Source: Desulfobulbaceae bacterium BRH_c16a
GTDB lineage: Bacteria; Desulfobacterota; Desulfobulbia; Desulfobulbales; Desulfocapsaceae
Length of the DNA: 62,454 nucleotides
Direction: 5' to 3'
Assembly: GCA_000961725.1 (NCBI GenBank)
Contig: LADS01000052.1
Location: 1 to 62,454, forward strand
Below the pieces are notes generated by a model that searched no databases, was not told the origin of the DNA, and saw only the letters and a list, made by a program, of their open reading frames with translations. The translations under genes were made by a program, and so were the position numbers. Positions 56,698-62,454 of the stretch are shown here, in pieces. Numbering within the stretch: the stretch's first letter is position 1; each line of letters opens with the position of its first letter.

Positions 56698-57453
56698 ATG
56701 CCGATTGATCCTTCGCCGCGGCGCAATATGATAAAACTTCCCGACGCGCCATCTATATTTTTCAAGACTATCCTTTCCCATTGTCAGGTCCTGACCAAAT
56801 CACTCCGATTCTGGACCACTTCACTGTCTCTCTTATTACTTTTCGTTTCCATCATTGTCTCTGCCGGGGGCAACTTCACTCTTGACCCAGCCATCCTCAA
56901 TGCAGCCGAAAAAAAATATGGCGCCGACGCTCGCCGCAACCTGCTGGCCTGGCAACAGTTTATTCAGGACGACGACAGCTCCGACGACCGGCAGAAACTC
57001 GAACGCGTCAATGTCTTTTTCAATAAGATTACCTTCGTAAGCGACATCATCCATTGGTCGAAAAAGGATTATTGGGCTACTCCCATAGAGTTTATCGCCA
57101 GTGACGGAGGCGATTGCGAAGATTTTGCCTTGGCTAAATATTTTACCTTGAAGCTTATCGGCGTTGCCGAAGAAAAACTCCATCTGACCTATGTAAAAGC
57201 TTTAAACATCAATCAGGCCCACATGGTACTTACCTATTATGAAAAACCCGGCGCAGTCCCTCTGATTCTTGACAACCTGATCGATGCAATTGAACCTGCA
57301 AACAAAAGAACGGATCTCCTGCCGGTCTACACTTTCAACGGCTCCGGCTTGTGGCTGGCTAAAGAAAGAGGCAAGGGAAACCTGGTCGGAAAAAGCGACA
57401 GGCTGAAACTCTGGAACGACCTGCTCGACAGAATGCCTGCCGGCCTAAAATAA
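56698..57453 (+). CDS. lapG: LapG-type periplasmic cysteine protease
   Basis: A 251-residue bacterial transglutaminase-like cysteine protease that cuts LapA from the cell surface when c-di-GMP is low. The catalytic triad is visible: Cys140 in GGDCEDFALAKY, His175 in NQAHMVLTYY and Asp192 in ILDNL. An uncleaved signal-like TM (residues 40-60) precedes the domain. WSKKDYWATPIEF is typical. ATG 56698 is used; ATG 56728 is an alternative. lapD begins 14 bases later. Confidence 0.93.
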   Translation: MPIDPSPRRNMIKLPDAPSIFFKTILSHCQVLTKSLRFWTTSLSLLLLFVSIIVSAGGNFTLDPAILNAAEKKYGADARRNLLAWQQFIQDDDSSDDRQKLERVNVFFNKITFVSDIIHWSKKDYWATPIEFIASDGGDCEDFALAKYFTLKLIGVAEEKLHLTYVKALNINQAHMVLTYYEKPGAVPLILDNLIDAIEPANKRTDLLPVYTFNGSGLWLAKERGKGNLVGKSDRLKLWNDLLDRMPAGLK

Positions 57454-57467
57454 GTGAGGTTGAACAT

Positions 57468-59429
57468 ATGACACTCTACAGACAACTGCTGATATTCACT
57501 TTTGTGTTGTTTCTTACATTGTTCACCTGCACCTGGCTCATAAAGCTCCAGACCACGCGGACATTTCTCGAAGACCAGCTCGAGTCCCACGCGCAGGATA
57601 CCGCGACTTCCCTCGGTTTATCGATCTCACCGCATATCGCCGAAAACGATATCGCAACCGTCGAGACCATGGTGAATGCGGTGTTCGATCGTGGATACTA
57701 CCGATCCATCCTGCTCACCGACTTAAACGATGCAGTCCTGGTCGAAAAATCCCTTGATGTGATGTTCACCGATATTCCCGCCTGGTTCATTCACCTTATC
57801 CCCCTCAAGACTCCGAGGACCAGCACCCTGATTACGGCAGGCTGGAACCAGATGGGCCACCTTCACGTGGAAAGTCATCCTGGGTATGCCTATAAAACTC
57901 TCTGGCAAGCTTCCATCGGCATGACCAAGGTATTCGGCATAACAGCGCTCGTTGTGCTCTGCCTGGGCGCCATCGGCCTGCGCCTGTTGCTTATGCCCCT
58001 GCGACAGGTCGAGCGCCAGGCCGAGGATCTCTGCAGAAAACAGTACACATTCCAGGAAAAGCTCCCCAAAACCCGTGAGTTTCGCCGGGTTGTGGTGGCC
58101 ATGAACAGTATGACCGGCAAGGTCAAACAGATGTTTGACGAACAGTCCCAGGTAGCGGAAAAACTGCGAAAAAACGCCTACAGCGACGCATTGACCGGGC
58201 TTGGCAACAGGAGATATCTTCAGGGGCAGGTCGCAGTCGGCATGGCGGGGGAAGGCACCACCGTCAAAGGCGCCTTTCTCCTCGTTCAGGTGCACAATCT
58301 TGCTGAAATCAATCAGGACAAAGGCTACCAGCTCACCGATCGACTCCTGCAGAAACTCGCCGAATCCATCCGCGAATCGACTGCCCAGGTAAAAAATTCC
58401 GCCCTCTCGCGCATTTCGGGCGGCAGTTTTGCCGTCTTTCTGCCGGATGCGACAGAAGAGGAAGCCAGCCGCACAGCCGAAAAAATCGCCGCCGACTTCA
58501 CCAGACTGGCAGCCGACAACGTCGGCTACCCGGCAAACGTCGGCCATGTCGGCGGGGTCAACTATAACCAGCCGACACCTCTCGGCCAGCTCCTTTCAAC
58601 CGCCGACAGGATGGTGAGCTCGGCAAAAAGCCAGGGGCCCAACACCTGGATGGTCGCCCCCCTCTCTTCAGAGCCACAGGATATACCCCGTGGCGAGCAG
58701 GAATGGCGGCAGATTCTCGACGATGTCCTCAGCAGAAGAGAGATTGATATTTCAAGTCAATCCGTCGTCCGGAGCCACGATCTCAAGCAGTATCTGCACA
58801 TGGAGATCCTCGCCAGGATTACCCTAGCAACCGGCCAGATACTCAACGCCGGAATCTTTATTCCTCTGGCGGAGCGGTTACGGCGGATCTCCTCAATCGA
58901 CAGAATAGTCCTTGAAAAAGCATTGCAGCTCGACCTGGCGAACCTGCCAACCAATGAGCTGGCAGTAAATATTTCGCCAAGTTCCCTGAAGGATGAAGCG
59001 TTTACCAACTGGATTTTCGCAACACTCAAGAAACGGCAGCCGAGCGCCCCGAAGATTATCTTTGAATTCGCCGAATTCAATGCAACCCAGGAACTTCCAA
59101 TACTTCGGGATTTTGCAAGGGACGTAAAAGCCCTGGGACATTCCATCGGTCTCGACCACTTTGGCCAGAGCTTTGCCAATTTCGGGTATCTCAAATCACT
59201 GCAGCCGCAATATGTAAAAATAGACCGGGCCTTCACCAATGAACTGAAAAACGGCGACAGCGACAGTCACTTCTTTATCGCTTCCCTTGCCGGCGTCGCC
59301 CACAGTCTCGATATTCTGGTGATTGCCGAGGGAGTGGAAGAGGCCGCCCAGTACCACACGCTTTGCGACCTCAATATTGACGGCATCCAGGGGTATTTTA
59401 TCGACAAGCCCACGGCATTATCCGGTTGA
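57468..59429 (+). CDS. lapD: LapD-type c-di-GMP receptor (degenerate GGDEF-EAL)
   Basis: A 653-residue inner-membrane receptor. TM1 (8-28), a periplasmic LapD_MoxY_N output domain (about 30-150), TM2 (about 150-172), HAMP, GGDEF-like (235-390) and EAL-like (410-653). The GGDEF signature reads GGSFA and the EAL signature reads MEI, and the EAL catalytic acidic residues are mostly changed (FEFAEF, LDHFGQ), so it binds but does not make or break c-di-GMP, as in P. fluorescens LapD. When ligand is bound it holds LapG and keeps LapA on the surface. It lies directly behind lapG. Confidence 0.93.
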   Translation: MTLYRQLLIFTFVLFLTLFTCTWLIKLQTTRTFLEDQLESHAQDTATSLGLSISPHIAENDIATVETMVNAVFDRGYYRSILLTDLNDAVLVEKSLDVMFTDIPAWFIHLIPLKTPRTSTLITAGWNQMGHLHVESHPGYAYKTLWQASIGMTKVFGITALVVLCLGAIGLRLLLMPLRQVERQAEDLCRKQYTFQEKLPKTREFRRVVVAMNSMTGKVKQMFDEQSQVAEKLRKNAYSDALTGLGNRRYLQGQVAVGMAGEGTTVKGAFLLVQVHNLAEINQDKGYQLTDRLLQKLAESIRESTAQVKNSALSRISGGSFAVFLPDATEEEASRTAEKIAADFTRLAADNVGYPANVGHVGGVNYNQPTPLGQLLSTADRMVSSAKSQGPNTWMVAPLSSEPQDIPRGEQEWRQILDDVLSRREIDISSQSVVRSHDLKQYLHMEILARITLATGQILNAGIFIPLAERLRRISSIDRIVLEKALQLDLANLPTNELAVNISPSSLKDEAFTNWIFATLKKRQPSAPKIIFEFAEFNATQELPILRDFARDVKALGHSIGLDHFGQSFANFGYLKSLQPQYVKIDRAFTNELKNGDSDSHFFIASLAGVAHSLDILVIAEGVEEAAQYHTLCDLNIDGIQGYFIDKPTALSG

Positions 59430-59448
59430 GCACTACCTGATACATGCC

Positions 59449-59784
59449 TTAAAGGATGTCCGAATCATCGACAATGATCGATCCGTTGGCCAATCGTTTG
59501 CGCATCTGCTGCCGGTTCAGGAGTTTCTCTTGCGCCTCTGTCGGCAGCTCGGAAAACATTATCAGGTTTTTATTCACCAACAGATCGATGAGATCCTCCA
59601 GGATCCGGACAATCCCTCTGTCCGTTGCGGCAAGGAGATGAAACATCGAATCCTGCGAAGAATTACTCCCAAGAAATTCCAGGATCTCTTTATCCACGGC
59701 TTGTTTTTTCTCCGTTGCCGACGCACCGTCATCCCGCCGCACCGAGACTATTTCATCATTTTCATTCCGTTCAACATACAGCAT
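59449..59784 (-). CDS. Small conserved protein, tryptophan-synthase-beta-like mislabel family
   Basis: A 111-residue acidic protein starting MLYVERNENDEIVSV and with IVRILEDLIDLLVNKNLIMFSELPTEAQEKLLNRQQMR. It matches a small family seen in pseudomonads that is often labelled tryptophan synthase subunit beta-like without enzymatic support. GGAG precedes ATG well. It lies between lapD and the adhesin, on the opposite strand. Function unknown. Confidence 0.75.
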   Translation of the reverse strand: MLYVERNENDEIVSVRRDDGASATEKKQAVDKEILEFLGSNSSQDSMFHLLAATDRGIVRILEDLIDLLVNKNLIMFSELPTEAQEKLLNRQQMRKRLANGSIIVDDSDIL

Positions 59785-60046
59785 GCTATTGCTCCTTTAC
59801 CGCACATCGGTTTCATTCGTCCGCTTCAAGATCATCGTCATTGAAATGATACTTTGAAATATGACAAGAGAGCAAGGGCGGAAGCTCCTCACCCCTTTTC
59901 GGGAGGAGATCAACTGTTTTCGTTATTGTTCTCAAATAATAATGCTTATTAGGACTGAAGTACAATACCATCCATCTGCCTGAGTATTTATCATGAAGAT
60001 ATACTAGAAGCATGAAGTACATTCATGATTAATAATGGAGGAAGTT
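59785..60046. promoter_or_regulatory. Upstream region of the giant adhesin gene
   Basis: Non-coding in both directions as far as can be judged. ATCATGAA (59990-59997) and TTCATGAT (60022-60029) are exact complements around a -10-like TATACT (60000-60005). CATGAA/TTCATG at 60011-60027 forms a nested pair. GGAGGAA lies before ATG 60047. Confidence 0.4.
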
Positions 60047-62454
60047 ATGAACCAAAATATTAGTTCAAACAACCAATCTATAGGCACAGCTTCAGTCGTT
60101 CATGGCACAGTAGAGGCTCGGTCGGCAGACAACTCCGTACGGGTATTACAAGCCAACAGCCCCGTTTATTTCAACGACCGGATCATAACCGGCAACAACG
60201 GCATGATCTCCATCGTCTTCGGAGATGCAGCGCAGACCCAGCTGGATCTCGGCAGAATGTCGGATGTTCTTCTTAATGAAGATGTATTTCAAGGCCCTTC
60301 GCCGGCGGAATTCAGCGAAGCCGCCGCCGAGGTCGAGCAAATCCAGGAAGCACTCGTTGCCGGCGATTTTGATCCGACCACAGATCTTGAAGCGCCCGCA
60401 GCCGGACCGGCGGCAGGTGGACCGGAGAGTGATGGCGGCGGGACTTCTTTCGTCGAATTCAATCTTACCGCTCAAGCGGTTACGCCCACTTCTGGTGCGG
60501 AAACCACCGGAGTCGACTTGAATTTCCTCGATCCGCAACCGCTCGAAATAGAGGAAGAAGTCGTTCTCGCACCGGAACCCGAGCCAGAGCCTGAGCCTGT
60601 TGTAACCTCTGCGCCAGTAACTGAAGAACCCCCGCCTGAGACGGAAATCCCGGAAGCACTCGCCGTCACCATCGTCGACGATGTCCCGACCATCAGCCTC
60701 GGTGAAGGACGTGCCGTGGGCTTTGTCCAGGAGGACGCCCTCGGCAACGAGTTGGAAGATTCCGCCGACGACGATACCGATTTCTCCACCGGCAATCTTG
60801 ACGCGGACGACGATACCGACACCGCCAGCCTCAACCTCGCCGACCTGCTCGTCACCACACCTGGCGCCGACGAACCGGCAAGCGTCAGCTACAGTATAGC
60901 CAACCTCGGCACAGGCGTTAAATCAGACTACACCTCGAACGGCCAGGAAGTCTGGTACTACGACCAGGACGGCAAACTGGTGGCTAGAGCCGGCAATGAC
61001 GGCAATCCCGCCGGCACGGTGGTCTTTACCTTCGCCGTCGACAGCAGCACCGGCACGGCCACCTTCAACCTCGACGACCAGCTCGATCATCCGGAAGACT
61101 CGGACGACGACACCAACCTGACCATCGAAGGTCTGGGCTCCTACGTCCAGGCGCAGATCGTCGACGCCGACGGCGATATCGCCAGCGTCACCTTCACCGG
61201 CAAGATCGACATTAATGTCGAAAACGATATCCCAATCCTTAACGAATCCCCGATCGTCAAGACCGTCCAGGAAGATGCGCTCGGTAATTTCGAAGGTATC
61301 GAACAGGGTGACGAAGACAGTTCGACCGGCAACCTCGAAGATCCTCCGGGAGATGCCGATTACGCCGTCTTCACCGTCGCCGAACTTAAATCGGCGGTAA
61401 AAGCAGGTGCCGACGAGGAAGTCTCCTTCAGCCTGGTCGACAGCTCCGCCAGCGGAACCCTGGCCGGGATTAAATCCAACAATGAAAATATCACCTGGTC
61501 CAGCAACGGCTCGACCATCACCGCCGTAACGGCAGTCACCGGTACCACCGTCTTCGAAGTCCGCTTCGATGAAAGCGGCAACCTCATCTTCGATCTCGAC
61601 GATCAGGTTGACCACTCCTTTGGCGCCGAAGGGACCGACGGCGAACTCCTCGCCAGCAAAATCGACGTCGGCCAGTTTGTCAAGGCAACCGACTTCGACG
61701 GCGATTCGGTCAACCTCGCCGGCCAGCTCCTCGTCGATGTCGAAAACGACGTGCCGGTTAAAGCCGATATCGACCCGATCGTCAAGACCGTTCAGGAAGA
61801 TGCGCTCGGTAATTTCGAAGGTATCGAACAGGGTGACGAAGACAGTTCGACCGGCAACCTCGAAGATCCTCCGGGAGATGCCGATTACGCCGTCTTCACC
61901 GTCGCCGAACTGAAATCGGCGGTAAAAGCCGGGGCCGACGAGGAAATCTCCTTCAGCCTGGTCGACAGCTCCGCCAGCGGAACCCTGGCCGGGATTAAAT
62001 CCAACAATGAAAATATCACCTGGTCCAGCAACGGCTCGACCATCACCGCCGTAACGGCAGTCACCGGTACCACCGTCTTCGAAGTCCGCTTCGATGAAAG
62101 CGGCAACCTCATCTTCGATCTCGACGATCAGGTTGACCACTCCTTTGGCGCCGAAGGGACCGACGGCGAACTCCTCGCCAGCAAAATCGACGTCGGCCAG
62201 TTTGTCAAGGCAACCGACTTCGACGGCGATTCGGTCAACCTCGCCGGCCAGCTCCTCGTCGATGTCGAAAACGACGTGCCGGTTAAAGCCGATATCGACC
62301 CGATCGTCAAGACCGTTCAGGAAGATGCGCTCGGTAATTTCGAAGGTATCGAACAGGGTGACGAAGACAGTTCGACCGGCAACCTCGAAGATCCTCCGGG
62401 AGATGCCGATTACGCCGTCTTCACCGTCGCCGAACTGAAATCGGCGGTAAAAGC
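60047..62454 (+). CDS. lapA: LapA-type giant adhesin, N-terminal part (3' end outside window)
   Basis: First 802 residues of a very large surface adhesin. Residues 1-110 form a retention module (SIGTASVVHGTVEARSADNSVRVLQ..., LDLGRMSDVLLNEDVF) that blocks export and anchors the protein in the LapE channel. Two PAAG sites (117-120 and 121-124) match the LapG cleavage motif (TAAG/PAAG). A linker rich in Pro and Glu (EPEPEPEPVV) follows, then one divergent repeat (about 215-400) and 175-residue repeats from about residue 402 onward. Each carries D-rich motifs (DFDGDSVNLAGQLLVDVENDVP) typical of calcium-binding bacterial Ig-like domains. GGAGGAAG precedes ATG 60047. Confidence 0.93.
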   Translation, partial: MNQNISSNNQSIGTASVVHGTVEARSADNSVRVLQANSPVYFNDRIITGNNGMISIVFGDAAQTQLDLGRMSDVLLNEDVFQGPSPAEFSEAAAEVEQIQEALVAGDFDPTTDLEAPAAGPAAGGPESDGGGTSFVEFNLTAQAVTPTSGAETTGVDLNFLDPQPLEIEEEVVLAPEPEPEPEPVVTSAPVTEEPPPETEIPEALAVTIVDDVPTISLGEGRAVGFVQEDALGNELEDSADDDTDFSTGNLDADDDTDTASLNLADLLVTTPGADEPASVSYSIANLGTGVKSDYTSNGQEVWYYDQDGKLVARAGNDGNPAGTVVFTFAVDSSTGTATFNLDDQLDHPEDSDDDTNLTIEGLGSYVQAQIVDADGDIASVTFTGKIDINVENDIPILNESPIVKTVQEDALGNFEGIEQGDEDSSTGNLEDPPGDADYAVFTVAELKSAVKAGADEEVSFSLVDSSASGTLAGIKSNNENITWSSNGSTITAVTAVTGTTVFEVRFDESGNLIFDLDDQVDHSFGAEGTDGELLASKIDVGQFVKATDFDGDSVNLAGQLLVDVENDVPVKADIDPIVKTVQEDALGNFEGIEQGDEDSSTGNLEDPPGDADYAVFTVAELKSAVKAGADEEISFSLVDSSASGTLAGIKSNNENITWSSNGSTITAVTAVTGTTVFEVRFDESGNLIFDLDDQVDHSFGAEGTDGELLASKIDVGQFVKATDFDGDSVNLAGQLLVDVENDVPVKADIDPIVKTVQEDALGNFEGIEQGDEDSSTGNLEDPPGDADYAVFTVAELKSAVK
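61251..62454 (+). repeat. 525-bp tandem repeats in the adhesin gene
   Basis: Unit 1 61251-61775, unit 2 61776-62300, unit 3 62301 to the window end. Units 1 and 2 differ at very few positions, among them a Val/Ile change (GAA GTC versus GAA ATC near residue 460). Period is 525 bases, 175 codons. Confidence 0.95.

Noticed and set aside
59813..60022. 69-codon minus-strand ORF upstream of the adhesin
   Set aside because: Overlaps the likely promoter, no Shine-Dalgarno and no family resemblance; could be real only if conserved in relatives.
60923..62140. Long minus-strand ORF opposite the adhesin
   Set aside because: It is a by-product of codon bias in the tandem repeats; its sequence simply repeats with the same 525-base period and has no start signal.
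61251..62454. 525-bp direct repeats as a mobile element duplication
   Set aside because: In-frame with the adhesin, 175 codons each, typical of repetitive adhesin domains.

Overview
The window reads as chromosome from an anaerobic, probably sulfur-metabolising Desulfobacterota bacterium (Desulfobulbales-like is my best guess). The reasons are a DUF3786 protein, a tungsten-type aldehyde:ferredoxin oxidoreductase paired with a MoaD-like protein, the alternative heme enzyme AhbD, a lysS-lolC-lolD cluster, NapH/NosR-type iron-sulfur membrane architecture, and a probable selenoprotein. The taxonomic call is inference. No rRNA, tRNA or CRISPR array was seen.

Layout. (1) 1-2.85 kb is an accessory island: the 3' end of a DDE transposase, then two unrelated cassette-like genes and a tiny ORF, bounded by three attC-like (integron recombination) sequences, ending at a chromate transporter gene. 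(2) 4.2-9.4 kb is housekeeping: trxB, a Nudix hydrolase, lysS, lolC/E and lolD. (3) 9.4-18.7 kb is a signalling block: CHASE2 adenylate cyclase, FecR-domain protein, hybrid histidine kinase, a response regulator with a GGDEF domain, and an AsmA-family protein. (4) 19.2-28.2 kb holds an ADP-ribosylglycohydrolase, mlaA, an odd fusion of a cyclic-nucleotide sensor, a decayed sigma54-type AAA+ module and a membrane ferredoxin, a divergent PRPP-synthetase-like protein, leuB, rsmG and hisD. (5) 28.5-31.3 kb holds ahbD, hemE and an HD-domain protein. (6) 31.5-35.7 kb is a complete general amino-acid ABC importer (aapJQMP), followed by a convergent SLC13-type transporter and a lipoprotein. (7) 38.8-47.1 kb is a minor pilin operon (fimT/gspH, pilW, pilV, pilX, pilY1) ending at a clear terminator. 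(8) 47.3-54.7 kb holds DUF3786, a 47-residue protein, the MoaD-like/AOR pair, copper ATPase CopA, an ArsM-like methyltransferase whose frame crosses two UGA codons, CopZ, and a Sel1-repeat protein. (9) 55.2 kb to the end is a Lap adhesion system: LapE-type outer membrane channel, LapG protease, LapD c-di-GMP receptor, a small conserved protein, and the start of a LapA-type giant adhesin with near-identical 525-bp tandem repeats running off the window.

The most notable item is the methyltransferase at 52951-53826. Two in-frame UGA codons are each followed at the proper distance by a perfect hairpin with a G in the loop, as expected for bacterial SECIS elements. The second UGA falls where ArsM proteins have a catalytic cysteine. 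It sits between copA and copZ, which suggests metal or metalloid handling. Other points of interest are the three-part sensor/ferredoxin fusion, chitin-binding-like repeats in PilY1, the Lap system in this lineage with two PAAG protease sites, the cassette-array remnant, and a dispersed short element with terminal inverted repeats.
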